DNA of 64,000 bases from Saururus chinensis. Its lineage: Eukaryota; Streptophyta; Magnoliopsida; Piperales; Saururaceae. Position 1 is the stretch's first letter. The number at the start of each line of letters is the position of its first letter. The stretch covers positions 1,426,001 to 1,490,000 of the forward strand of contig CP141148.1 in NCBI GenBank assembly GCA_035235625.1, written 5' to 3'. The position numbers and the translations under genes were made by a program. The notes below the pieces were generated by a model. It had not been told where the DNA came from. It saw nothing but the letters and a program-made list of their open reading frames with translations, and did no database searches. Shown in pieces: positions 12,831 through 23,740 of this stretch.

Positions 12831-14141
12831 AGAGTGGCACTGTATGATTTTTGCCCAAGAGTGGCACGACACTATAAGACCCATTATGGTGGGCAATTCT
12901 ATGGCACTGTAAGACCCATTATGGTGGGCAACTGTATGACCCCTTATGTGTAGGTGTTTATGATTGCGTGCTCAAGTAAGTAGTATCATGGATCTACTCT
13001 TACCTGTTTAATCCAGTGCCCCATGAGCATTGGTGTGCCTTACCTTCAGAAAAGTCCATGGCGTCTAGTCACTCCCCGGAGGTTAAGGTGATGCCCCAGT
13101 GGCATTCTTTTCCATTTCGACGTTGAAGCTTATTAGTTGTAATGAGCTTCAGTGGTCGATAGTATGTGTATGATTATGTGTATGAACAGGACTGTTAGAG
13201 TATGTGTATGAGCATGACTATAAGAGTATGAGTATGAGCACAACTGTAAGAGTATGAGTATGATTGTAAGAATATGTTTCTGAGTAAGACAGTAAGTGTG
13301 ATTTTGTGTAAGTTGTACGAGTAAGGTTGTACAAGTATGATTGTACGAGTAAGGTCGTACAAGTATGCTTATGTTGTATAAGTATGCGTATAATTGTACA
13401 AGTAAGTTTGTAAGACCCTGAATAAGGGCATTTGTGTAAGTTTAATTTGATGGTATGATTTTGGCACGATGGTGCATTTGGTATGATTGTATGCGTATGA
13501 GCATAATATTGATATGCCTATTTGCTTCATGTTTGAGTTACATGAACATATGTATTTATGAACTTAGTGAGTTCACTATTTTGGATTCCCCTACTGGGTA
13601 TTTTCCTACTGAGTATGAAAATACTCATCGCCCTACTTTTTAGCCCTGTTGTACGGGAGGTTTTGCAGGTTGTGCGGAGAGCTCCTGGAGATGGTCGCTC
13701 GTTTCAGCGGTGGATTGATTCCCGTTGACTCAGGTATATGCTTCACTCACTGCGAGTTTATTTATGCCATGATCCGATGTATTGGGTGAGACGAAACGTT
13801 AAGATGTTTATATTCTGGACTTTCGTTTGGATTAGACTGTGGACTGTTATAGGACTTCCACTCAGGTATGCCTGGGAGAGATTTGTATTTAAAGACTATG
13901 ATCATAGCAATTTATCCGTACGGTTGTCTTCGAGTAGCGCCTGAGGATATTTGCTTTGGTCGTATGATGTTTGACTGTATGATGGAAATATTTAGATGAA
14001 AAATTGATGTTTAGTGTTTTAAATTATAAATTGTTTTATCAGGTTTTGATTTCGTCATTTTCCCTCCGATTTACAAACGTTATATTGCAAAAATTTTCCG
14101 TGAATTTTAAGAAAAATGTATGAAAAATCTCGGGCGTTACA

Positions 14142-14877
14142 ATTATAGCCTTCATAATCAGTAGGCCTAAAGCGATCAAGGAGGGCTCACTCCACATCAT
14201 CCCACATAGTGTGTAGAGTGTGAGAAAGAAAATGTTTGAGTCATTGCAACACATGACCTTCCATGTGAAAAGAAGCAAGATCAATACACTCGTGAGCTAG
14301 AGTCGTATGAAAGTGAAAAAAAAATGTTAGGGCCGAGATACCCATTCCTCCAGTTCGTCGCCCTTGAAGATAGGGAAAATAAGTCGAACTGGATAGGGCT
14401 TGAGCAGCGTGCATGCAACAACACCATACCTTGGTGGACATCCTCTTGGTCGGTGAATGCCACTGCCATTGCCCGATACAAGAGGACTCAGCTGCCCATG
14501 GTAAAAATTAGGCCTTTCATAGTCAAGGGTTGCATGAAAATCATCTTATTGAATCAAATAATCATTAGCAACATCAAATTCACATACGCCAGGCTGCGTA
14601 AGGGAGCCATGGAACTGCCTATGTAGTGCTTGCGCATATGGTCATGAGCTGGTGGAGGTGGGTGTGGACCAAATGGATTTGCACGTGAAAAACCTGGAGA
14701 TGGCAAATCAGGCCCTGGTTGGCTAAAAGATGGGTTGTGAACCACATGACCCAAGGCACGTGTAGCCATGTCAATATTAGAAATGGATCCAAGCAGACCC
14801 AAGTGAGATCCATTGCGAACGAAACCATCTCCCTCGACTGTATGGCCTAAGTGGTCCTGAGAAACAAGGAGGGGCGA
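14142..14877 (-). mobile_element. Ty3/gypsy gag upstream fragment
   Basis: The minus strand shows a gag-like block (HECIDLASFHMEGH, near 14250-14300) in the position expected upstream of the gag-protease piece at 8912-9615. The two are separated by the solo LTR and its ATTAT duplication. Several reading-frame interruptions are present. The upstream edge near 14878 coincides with the start of an LTR-like block. Confidence 0.5.
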
Positions 14878-15083
14878 TGTTAGCCCCTCCACTTTTTATA
14901 TAGACAAGGGGGCGGCTACCCCCTATACTTGGCAGCGGACAGCCAAGTTAGCTTGGGCGACGGACAGCCTAAGCAGCCCCTTGGGCACGGATGGATGCTT
15001 GGAGCAACATGGGAGCGGTTCCAGATGCACACTCGCCTTACAGAGCAAGCTAAGGCAGAGTCCCTGCGCGGGTAGGACTCTAA

Positions 15084-16039
15084 GGGTCTGTTTGGATTGG
15101 TGGAAACCGGGAGAAAGGGAAAGAGAAAGAGAAAGTGAATCCAGGTGAAAGAGAAACTAGGAGATTCCTAAATATTTTTCACTGTTTGGTTAACCAAATG
15201 ATGTTAGAAAAAATTGACAGTGACAGTGGTGGTAGCGGCGGTGGTGGTGGTAGTGGCGGTGACAGTGGTAGTGGTTGTGGCGGCAGCAATTGTGGTGGTG
15301 GCGGCGACGACGGTGGTGGTGGCGGTGGCAGTGGCGGCGGCGGCGGTGGTAGTGGTGGCGACGGTGGTAGTGGTGGCGGCGGCAGCTGCGGTGGTGGTGG
15401 TGGTGGTGGTGGCGGTGGTAGAGATGGTGGTGGCAATGGTGGTGGCGGTAGCAGTGGCGGTGGTGTCAATGGTGGTGGTGGCGGCGGTGGTGGCAATGGT
15501 GGTGGCAATGGTGGTGGCTGTGGCGGCGGTGGCAGAGATAGTGGTGGCGGCGGCAGCGGCGGTGGTGGTGGCAGCGGTAGTGGTGGTGGCGGCGGCAGTG
15601 GCGATGGTGGTGGCAGCGGTAGTGTTGGTGGCAGCGGCGGTGGCCGCAATGGTGGTGGGTGGTGGCTGTGGTGGCGGTAGTAGAGGTGGTGGCAGATATA
15701 GTAGTGGTGGCGGCGGCGATGGTGGTGGTGGCGGCCGGCGATGGTGGTGGTGGCGGTGGCATCGGTGGTGGTGGTGGCGGCGACGACAATAGCGGTGACG
15801 GTGGCGGCGACGCTGGCAGTGGTGGTGGTAGTAGCAGTAAGACATAAGTGTTTCGTATAATGATTTTCTCCCAAAATCCATGGGTTGTTGGGTGGAAAAT
15901 TTTTGGGCCAAATTTTCATCCATTTTCTCTCACTTTTCACTCTAGTTTCTCTTTCCCCGTTGAACCAAACAGTGGAAACTGGGAGATTTTAAGAAGATTC
16001 CTTTCCTTTCGCCCGCTTTCCACCAATCCAAACAGACCC
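15084..16039. mobile_element. Tourist-like (PIF/Harbinger) non-autonomous element
   Basis: Terminal inverted repeats GGGTCTGTTTGGATTGGTGG (15084) and its complement ending at 16039 are flanked by TAA on both sides (15081-15083 and 16040-16042). That is the PIF/Harbinger pattern (TWA target, GGG-starting ends). The arms extend further inward imperfectly (AAACCGGGAGAAAGGGAAAG against CTTTCCTTTCGCCCG). No transposase is encoded. The centre is a trinucleotide-type array (next entry). Confidence 0.85.
15222..15838. repeat. GGT/GGC trinucleotide-rich array inside the Tourist-like element
   Basis: About 617 bases of interrupted GGTGGC and GGTAGT triplets. All six frames stay largely open and give Gly-, Val/Ala-, Pro- or His/Thr-rich peptides, so the apparent proteins here are artefacts of composition. 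The plus strand is G-rich and could fold into quadruplexes. Confidence 0.9.
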
Positions 16040-16275
16040 TAAGTGGCATGCTGGGTGACACAACCCCTTAGGGACGGACTCCTAGGTGCGCTAGGACGCA
16101 GGGAGGTAGCACAGCCCGACTCCTAGTGCGGATAGGAGATGATGCACAGGTTTCCCTAAACAGAACTCTAGAGCACTGTTTTAAGACCCGGACCGGCCCG
16201 GCCGGTCGGCTCAGGTTCAACCGGACCCGGATGAAATTCCGGGCCGGTTCAATTTATTCTCCGGTTCAATTTATT

Positions 16276-16331
16276 CTCCGGGATTCGAACTCTCCATGTT
16301 GATGCCCATCAACGCTTTAACCACTGCACCA
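16276..16331 (-). other. tRNA-like sequence 1 inside the hAT MITE
   Basis: The minus strand reads TGGTGCAGTGGTTAAAGCG (A-box-like, D-arm) and then GAGTTCGAATCCCGG (B-box and T-loop). In between, GTTGAT and ATCAAC form a six-base stem around GGGC, shorter than a normal anticodon arm. It looks like a tRNA-derived or pol III promoter-like relic, not a working tRNA gene. Confidence 0.55.
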
Positions 16332-16414
16332 TACAAAATTAGTCATATATTTAACGATAACTATTATATTTAAATATCTACTAGATAACTTAACAGGAAA
16401 AAAATCGTTGTTCA

Positions 16415-16479
16415 GAGCGGGAATCGAACGCGGAACGAATACTTATAGTCCTGCGCACTTTAACCGCTGAGTTATGAAA
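16415..16479 (-). other. tRNA-like sequence 2 inside the hAT MITE
   Basis: The minus strand reads ATAACTCAGCGGTTAAAGTG (A-box-like, D-arm) followed at tRNA-like spacing by GCGTTCGATTCCCGC (B-box and T-arm). An intact acceptor stem is not apparent. It has the same polarity as tRNA-like sequence 1, about 140 bases away. Confidence 0.55.
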
Positions 16480-17107
16480 TTTTTATGTGTACATTTTTTA
16501 TTTTTAATATATTTAATTAGTATATAACAAAATGGGTCAACCCGGGTTAACCTGCGGTTGAACCAAGTCAACCCGGCCTGGCGACCAATCCGGGTCAGCC
16601 TCATGCCGGGTTTTAAAACACTGCTCTAGAGGCAGCAAAGTGCTGGACTCCTAGTCGAAGACGGATTCCTCATAAGTTTTTTTATTTGTGTTGGGACGCC
16701 CCACTGGGCTTGGAGAGTTAGGATAGGGAGGAACTCTGTATACTTGGGCGAGGATTGTACTCCTAGTGCAATACGGACCAGCAGTGTTGAGTCTATATAT
16801 AGGGAGAGGATGGGGTGGCCATGGTGGATAGATACTTGTTGAGGACGAACCAGAGAAAGTGAGAACTCTGCACAGCGACTTGGCTTGTCAGCCCCGGCTC
16901 TCTCCCTGCCATTGTAACCAATAGACTGTGTTATATAAGCATTGGGCGGAGCCCCTTTACACCAGAGAAGGTTGTATTGGCTGATTGTTTGTTCCCCTTG
17001 CGCATACGAGAGGGAAGGTCGCGAGAGTAGGCTATTGGCTGCATGCTGTAGTTAGGCCATCGTTGGAATGGACGCTAGGCAAAGCTCTGCACCCGTGATA
17101 GGCAACA

Positions 17108-19029
17108 TGGTGGCATCAAAGGAGATCAATTGTCTCTCAAAAAGGCCACAATTGGAGCAACGGAAGTGAGGGGGATGTACTGACATCGACAATGAGGAGC
17201 CGGAGGGATCAGATGAACACGACAGCTGCAGAGGTACGACAAGCACCAAAGAAGCTAAGGAATGCATATCCATGTCGAAGTGGCGGGAATTCTCCTTGTG
17301 GTTCGCCATCATGGTAAGCTTCAATTCCGTTAACTCCATGCATTTGGATTCTAGTTGCATCTCTAATTGTGTTGTACGTGAGTGAATCCAAGAGAGGGAG
17401 AAATTCTAGGCGAATACATCTTGGAGCGCTAATAGGTCCATGCGGTAGAGGAGGGTTTAGCCGTTTTGTCTGGAATCGTCTGATGTGGGCCTATCATGAC
17501 ATCAATAGGGAGGGTGGGAGGGCACAAGAGAGCTTCGGAAGGTACACTCTAATATTCAGTGATGTAGATCAAGGTGTACACATGAAAAATTTAAGGAAAA
17601 TGGGGAAAAAATAAGGAAGTGAATAGAAGAACAAATTAACAAAACTAACTAGACTAATTCCTTATTTTCATTCCTTGATTAATACATGGTTATGCGTTAA
17701 TAACTATTACAATTTATAGGAGAATTATAAATTAATCTTACTAGCATAAGGAGACTAATCCTAATCTAATTGTAATTTAATCAGACACAATCCTAATAAA
17801 TCTAAGAAAGAAGACTAATCTAAAAAAGTTGAAACTAATTATGATGGGACATAACACAATCCAATATCTAAGTTTTACCTATAAAATAATGGCAAATCAC
17901 TTTCAAATTAAACAATTTGGAAAAGATAGGGATCAATTGAGAATTAACACAAGAACAATGAAGTGCGAAGAACGCAGAAGATATCTGTAAGGCAGAGGCA
18001 AAGCTTCAAACTTAAATGGTAGTAGGAGTGTGATAAACTAGAAATGAGGAAGGCATGAACCACTTATTTATGGAATTGGCTTATTCATTGGCCGTTGCAC
18101 TGCTCTTAGGTCATGAAAGCAACATGCCTTAATGTGGGGAAGAAAGGGGGGGACTCCTGTGAAAGAGAAACTCCAAAATCTTCTGTCGGTGCACCAAACA
18201 TACTCTACAACTTGTGCTTTCTATACAAAGAAAAACAAACGAGCCCATTTTCTTAAGGCCGAGTCAACTTCAATGGTCCTCATCAGTAGCCCTGATCAAG
18301 CCCAAAAAAAATTGAGTGCAGCCCATGTTTTGCATGGCCAATGATCGCAAGCTTCTCAAGTCATTGTCATTGATCGAGGAAAAAGAAGAGAAACATGGCC
18401 TAAAATAATAGTATAATTGCTGATGATTCTAAGCAGCAAAAGCGAAAAAAATAAATTCTGGGGTAGGAGACCATTTGATTTCAGCCACTGCAACCTGTCT
18501 GCAATGGTGCCAAGAATGTCTGTCGTTATTCAGCTCTGTTACTTTGTCACTCACATCCTTCTCCAGTGCCATGTACTATTTACTATAGTATTGCTTATGA
18601 ATCTTGTTGTTTCCTTAGTCTTGTGTTGGCATCTGTGACCAGACTACTTAGACCGGCGTGCTTGTCTCGTCTTTCTCTAGACATATCATGAGGAACAAGG
18701 AGATTCTCTTGAACAAGGGAATGGGCATGCTAACAAGATTGAAAGTGACTAGCATGCCCTTTCCCTTGTCTTTCTCTTTATCTCAATGAATTTACATAGA
18801 AATGCTAGTTACACAAGTAAAACAAATATTATATCATATGTTAGATAAATGGAGTGGCATAAGATTGGCAGTTTTTTATTTACGAGGTAATAATCAGAGT
18901 TGCCCCTTTCTGCTCAGTACCCTTCATTTGAACTTTTCAGAGTCTCAGCTCTGCACAACCCAGTTTGTCACTTTGTCTAGAGCTGAAACTGACTGGTTAA
19001 GGAGGAGGAGAGGCAAGCGGCGGGAGAGA
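17108..19029. other. Intergenic; degraded repeats, no gene supported
   Basis: There is a minus-strand ORF at 17052-17360 and plus-strand ORFs near 17370-17614 and 18132-18344, without recognisable domains. The AT-rich part at 17640-18080 has a minus-strand TATA-like ATAAATAAGTGG near 18064 and could be a decayed LTR, but I could not place ends or a primer site. Confidence 0.5.
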
Positions 19030-19413
19030 ATGATGAATTCTAGCTGTGTTGCAGGATGCATAGATGCGGAAACGCCTATCAGAAGAAGCTTTTTCAAGCT
19101 CTACCAATGTCCGGACGCAGACGCCGAGTTCCTGAGGCTGCTGACCCAGAAGGAAAGCTGCAGCCATGGTACCACTGTAAGACGACGGAGGTATGACAGC
19201 AGGCAGAAGTACCTGAAGAGCTACACGTTCAGCAGGAAAGAGACATTGGGGGAGAGGACAAAGAGGTGGCTGAAAGGGGAGGATGAGGGGCGGAGGGAGA
19301 AAGGGAGAAAAAGGGAGAGGTCTGTCACTGCCATCAGCGATGTTGTAAATGCCGTGTTTAAATGCTTTCTGTCATGTATGGTACGAGTTGATGTACTAGA
19401 GATCATGCCATGA
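19030..19413 (+). CDS. Small basic plant protein of unknown function, intronless
   Basis: This 127-residue ORF starts MMNSSCVAGCID and has a motif pattern I recall from a small plant-specific family (Arabidopsis At1g15010/At2g01300 type, from memory): an N-terminal CxAxCID block (residues 6-12), KLYQCPDADAEFLRLL (23-38), then SRQKYLKSYTFSRKE (58-71). A strongly basic stretch follows (79-97) and then a hydrophobic C-terminus with FKCFLSCMVRVDV. The open frame extends upstream to an ATG at 18802, but the first 76 residues look non-coding. I chose the ATG at 19030 (a second ATG follows at 19033) because the family-like sequence begins there. No signal peptide or membrane segment is evident. No function can be assigned. 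A possible poly(A) signal, AATAAA, lies near 19708. Confidence 0.7.
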   Translation: MMNSSCVAGCIDAETPIRRSFFKLYQCPDADAEFLRLLTQKESCSHGTTVRRRRYDSRQKYLKSYTFSRKETLGERTKRWLKGEDEGRREKGRKRERSVTAISDVVNAVFKCFLSCMVRVDVLEIMP

Positions 19414-22116
19414 AAGAGGGAGCATTAAACACTTGTGTTTACCTTCCCCTTAGTCAATTTCTGTCGTTTGTTGTTCTTTCTGTGTTCATTAATGGTGTTT
19501 TCAGAACCCCCCTCACCCAGTTGTGTGTGTAAGGTTGTGTTTCATGGGTGGAGGAATTTTGGAGAGGGTAAGACATGCAGCATCCATGTCATTGCCTGAT
19601 CTAAGCAGATTGGTTAGCTGTGGCCACTAATCAGAATTTGTCATATGAGATTTTGGCCTTTTGGCTGATAAATGTGTGTGCTCATAAAAGTTCAATTCTA
19701 GCTTGTGAATAAAATTCGTCTTTCAAGCTGCTTCATACACTTCCATGTAATGAATATACTAGCTGCACTACATTTCCCTGCTGTGTGTAGTGTGAGAGTA
19801 AAAAGAGTCGTGACAAAATCTGTACCTTTAATGGAATATGTTATCCTGACTAGTTTTCATGATGAAATTGTATCACCAGTGGCCATGTAGTGGAGGGAGG
19901 AGGGAAACATGAGAATAGTTGTATCAGTTCTCTAGTTTCTCTTTCACTATTACTATTTTTTATGATACAGTAACCTTTCATTGTTGGTCATCTTGCCTTA
20001 ATCACGAAAAATGGATAGAGAAATTACAACAAAAATACTTACAAAATTTACACAAGAGTTTTAATTGGGACTTTATAAATAGGCCCTCTATAAAGTTCAC
20101 ATGGGTTTATTTATCTAAATAAATCAAAACTTATAAGTTTTTAATTTAAAAATATTACTTTTTAATTTTAATTATTAGCATCAAGATAGATCTTAAAAGG
20201 ATATGTCTAATTAGTTTTAATGACCAATATAATCAACATTAGGATTGATAAGTATGAAATATATATCTATTTTATATATCTTTTTACCTTATTTGCTAGT
20301 ATAAATTAGGTTAATTTAGAGTTAGTTATAGTTTATTTAGATTAAGATAGTTATTAATATTTTAATTTAATTATTAATAATTTTGTAGTAATTAGTAGTT
20401 TTTGATATGTATTTAAATCAAGTTGGGATTTTAATTACTTTCTACATGTCTAAAATATGATATTTTATATTTTATAGGTAAAGTACGTTTATTGAGGTAC
20501 TTGGACAATATTTGAAATAATTAAAAATAGTCTTCACATGCTTTAAAGTGATTTGGACAACTTTTTGGAGTTATAAATAAGTTAAAAATTAATATGGACA
20601 CAAAGAAAAGCTTAATGAACAGAAAATGGATTGTCTAAAAAAATTGTCCAGATTACAGAAATAGTATAGCCGTTCAAACGGGGAGTTTGAAGTATCAAAT
20701 GGGATAACGTGAATTCGGACAAAAACACAATATAGAAGTTCAAACGGGTATGCAGAGCGTTCGAACGGGATAACATGCAGTTTTCTAGTTTTAGCCAATT
20801 TTTAATCCTTTTCATATTGAACTTCTTTCTTTGGCTCTTATGCCTATATAAAGACATATTTGGCTTGAAATTTGAAGTTAGCAAGTAGATTTTCTGAAGA
20901 GAAAAAGGAAGAAGAATATGGAGAAAAACTCAAAGCTTTCAATGGAGATTCAAGTGCTTTCTTCTACAATGGAAGACTAGATTTTTCTTTTACTTAGGAG
21001 TTGATGAAGCTATAGATAAGTTTCAGTTTCTTTTTTTTATAATTTAGATCTCAGTTGTGAATGATAACAATTGTATGATAAAGATTTCATTTTTAACGGA
21101 AGAGCTTTTAATGTTTATTCAAATCTATGTTGATTTATTGTCTTGTAGATGATAGATTGATGTGGTTTTGATATTTTCATTGATTCTAATTTCTGTGATT
21201 TAAATGACATGGTCATGTAATAGTTTTAATATTTAGATAATTAATGACTTGGATGAGTTATACTAAGATTAGACGGGTCATGCCTATAGCTAGTTTAGTG
21301 TAGATGATTCATGCTATTGTCGAAAATAGTTCATGCCATAGAATTTAATTAATGATTCTTTCTGAAGTAATTCTAACTTATAGCTGAGAATACTTGTTCA
21401 TATTCACACTAGATTTAGATTAAAAGTTAAAAAATTGTTATGGTTTTATAGTGAATTTAATTTTTTAAGTAATTTCTATCATATTAATTTTTTACTTTTA
21501 AACTAGTTGATTCCTTTCTTTTACTTAATTTAAGTTTAAATTATTTTTAGTTTCTAATCAATAAATTTCTCTTTAAATTTAGTAATAATTCATTCGTCCC
21601 TAAGGTTCGACAACCCTTAAATACTTATCCTAGTACAATTACCTTATACACTTGCAAATGATTTAATTATAAACAATCAGGGACCAATAATAGAAGGTTG
21701 TTATATAACTAATTATGAAGAGTTTTCCTGCTCCTCACAACACTACATAGCAGTGCGTATTAGTGTTAATGTATGCTAACATGTACATGCCAATCTTAAA
21801 TTTTAATAATTCCTATGCGTAGCTTATGCCATGGGCTCAGAGCATAAAAAATTCTTTACACTAAGAAATTGGAAGAATTTTGTATGTTCCCCTATGACAA
21901 TAAGCCTAACGAAAGATATATATAAAAGTTGTTGATATTTAAGATCGATAGCATATATACTATTATAAGTTAGCGAAAGTGATACAAACACTAAAGTGAG
22001 CTAGCATGTGGTTCATTGATCTCGTAGATGTATGGTTCTTATGTATAGCTTACGTTAGGCTCATAGTTAATGAGGAACATAAAAAACTCTTCCTATGAAA
22101 AGCTTTTCGTAAGAAA
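19414..22116. other. AT-rich intergenic DNA with a possible LTR remnant
   Basis: Within 20200-21690 there is a plus-strand TATA box (CCTATATAAAGAC, about 20841-20853), repeats of GTTCAAACGGG/GTTCGAACGGG (20670-20770) and an end-like block TAAGGTTCGACAACCC (about 21601) that resembles the U5 part of Tat/Athila-type LTRs. I could not find a target duplication, so this is tentative. ORFs here are short and unsupported. Around 21900-22100 a sequence resembles the foldback MITE family described at 26896-27119. Confidence 0.35.
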
Positions 22117-22288
22117 AATTTGAGAACGGGATCCAATAATTTCAAGTTTCTCCCTCAGCATATTAATTAGTCATTAATATGGTCATACAATATAATCAAA
22201 TAAATTTGAGAACGGGATCCAATAATTTCAAGTTCCTCCCTCTACATATTAATTATTCATTAATATGGTCGTACAATATAGCCAAATA
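22117..22288. repeat. Tandem duplication, two 86-bp copies
   Basis: AAATTTGAGAACGGGATCC begins both copies (about 22117 and 22203). They differ at about eight positions. No coding content. Confidence 0.85.
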
Positions 22289-23088
22289 AACATTTTTTCA
22301 TCTAGAAACATCAATTTGCCCAAGAGGCTGTCATGCTGAAAAGTTGGGAATGTATGATGGGCCTTCTGAACCGAAAGCAATCATGAGCAGGTGAAGCCCA
22401 GGTAGTAGTAATAAACACCAGGCACACACGTTGTTGGCCCATGCATTTCTAAGGCGAAAGTGGTCCATACTTACAAGTTACAACCGTGCAGAGGGGGCCT
22501 GCAATTACCTGATGAACAAGTTAGTGTTGTTATTCACATTTCACCCAAGTACATACAGAGTACTCTCTTCCAAGGGGGTTTGGCTGGTTCCAAGCAAAGG
22601 GAGGAAGAGATTCATAAGAGTGGGGGGCGCGCAGGGCATTATTATGGCAGAAGATGATGGAAAGGGGAGGGAAGGGTCGCTCTCAAGGGGGTGGGGGAAT
22701 GGTCCCCTCTCTGGGTCTGGGTCTGGGCAGTGCGTAACTCGGGACTCCTGAAAGCCGCTTTCCGGCAAAGCCAAGAAGCTGGAGACTGCGATGTGTCTCA
22801 AAAGTGACCAGTCACTTTGCCCAACTTGCGCTTTGGAGCTCTCCGCCTCTGCACTGTGCCCATCAAGAATCTGTGCCTTGAAAGTTGAAAGCCTCTCTCT
22901 CAAAGTTTCTACTGCCACTGCCAGAAAGAGACCGACTGTCTATGCGTTGCCAATCACTCCTCCCCAATTTGAATCATTATTTCACTTATTTCATCAAGTA
23001 CCATCCCCGTTTTAACCATTTCCATTTGCTGTACGATGAGGACAAGGATACCTCCTTTCATTTCTTTTATCCAAAATCATATGTATTA
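22289..23088. other. Intergenic; no gene supported
   Basis: Overlapping ORFs on both strands (22431-22751 plus, 22541-22918 minus, 22791-23015 plus) have no recognisable domain and contradict one another. The GC-richer stretch 22560-22900 could hold a small unrecognised gene or an exon, but I cannot support one. Confidence 0.4.
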
Positions 23089-23140
23089 CTCCCTCCCTCT
23101 CCTTTTTTAGATTAAAACTTTAAATATAAGACGGAGGGAG
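23089..23140. mobile_element. Short Stowaway-type MITE
   Basis: CTCCCTCCCTCTCC and GACGGAGGGAG face each other and are flanked by TA (23087-23088 and 23141-23142), the Tc1/mariner Stowaway pattern. At 52 bp it is little more than the two ends. Confidence 0.7.
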
Positions 23141-23559
23141 TATTTTTATATCGGGTTGATGGACGTGTGAATTTATCATAGATGGTTTTTACAAGAGCAA
23201 AGAGGCACTGAGCCAAAATTTTAAAGTAGCTAATCATTCGTCCTGATTAATTATAAGTAGCACATATTTCTAAGTAATTTAAGGTCGGTGACATAAATTT
23301 AAATTTCACGTCTCTATTTTTGTCTATTTTGTATCTAAGAGATAACAATATCATTAACTACCAAAAAATTAAGTACACACACGTTAGAGATATATTTTAT
23401 GTTCCGAGGCAGGAACACAAAGAATAGTGACAACCCTGTATTTTGTGCAAATTTATTTATTCACTTATGACTTAATTCTTCTAGGCCCATGTAGCCAGCC
23501 ATTTCTCCACAGTCCGGCCCAATTAAAGCCCATAATTACAGGAAGGGTAAAGATGGACA

Positions 23560-23740
23560 TTTCCACATCAACTTCACGAGGGGGCCCCACGTCTTTACTG
23601 ATGCCACGTCACCTGAATGTGGGCCTGATACCACAGCTTATGTTATCCCAAAGCCAGCCTGTCTCATTTGCAGGAAGACACGTGGTTGGTCAAACGGGGG
23701 GAGGACCACAGCACAATCACGTGGCCCCAGGCTTGGGCAG
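23560..23740. promoter_or_regulatory. Cluster of ACGT/G-box elements
   Basis: Two CACGTG-type G-boxes (GACACGTGG near 23681 and TCACGTGGCC near 23718) and ACGT cores at CCACGTC (about 23590) and GCCACGTCAC (about 23604) occur in a moderately GC-rich island. Such sites bind plant bZIP or bHLH factors. No gene is anchored next to it, so a role is inference. Confidence 0.3.

Larger units (their letters stand above)
9616..14141 (+). mobile_element. Solo LTR, 4.5 kb, with 5-bp target duplication
   Basis: It begins TGTAAGGTCC (9616) and ends CGGGCGTTACA (14141). ATTAT occurs immediately before (9611-9615) and after (14142-14146). No internal coding domain or repeated terminal block is seen within it, so I read it as one very long LTR rather than a complete element. 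A GC-rich part (9950-11150), tandem arrays (11460-11850 and 12560-12830) and a variable TATG-rich part (13150-13440) make up the body. It interrupts an older minus-strand gag region. ORFs inside (for example 10244-10480) are not recognised. Confidence 0.75.
16174..16623. mobile_element. hAT-type MITE with 8-bp target duplication
   Basis: Ends CACTGTTTTAAGACCCGG (16174) and CCGGGTTTTAAAACACTG (16623) form an inverted repeat. CTCTAGAG flanks both sides (16166-16173 and 16624-16631). An 8-bp duplication and CAGTG-like ends are hAT features. The 450-bp body has no ORF but contains two tRNA-like stretches on the minus strand and GC-rich direct repeats of ACCGG and GGTTCAATTTATTCTCCGG. Confidence 0.85.
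14878..17107 (+). mobile_element. Possible LTR (copia-like) carrying two MITEs
   Basis: The block starts TGTTAGCCCC (14878) and has a plus-strand TATA box, TCTATATATAGGG, at about 16792-16804. It ends near GGCAACA (17107), followed by TGGTGGCATCAAAGG, which resembles a degraded tRNA-Met primer site. Without the two MITEs inserted in it (15084-16039 and 16174-16623) it is about 0.8 kb, a normal LTR size. I found no clear target duplication and no second LTR, so the borders are tentative. Confidence 0.4.

Noticed and set aside
15135-15940. Long overlapping ORFs encoding Gly-rich, Val/Ala-rich, Pro-rich and His/Thr-rich proteins
   Set aside because: They arise because a GGT/GGC triplet array has no stops in most frames. 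They lie inside a MITE and have no non-repetitive domain.
17052-17360. Minus-strand ORF of 102 codons that might be a gag N-terminus
   Set aside because: Sequence features were too weak to assign it. It overlaps the tentative LTR end at 17107.
22431-23115. Several ORFs on both strands
   Set aside because: They contradict one another, have no domain, and show no splice or start context strong enough to support a gene.
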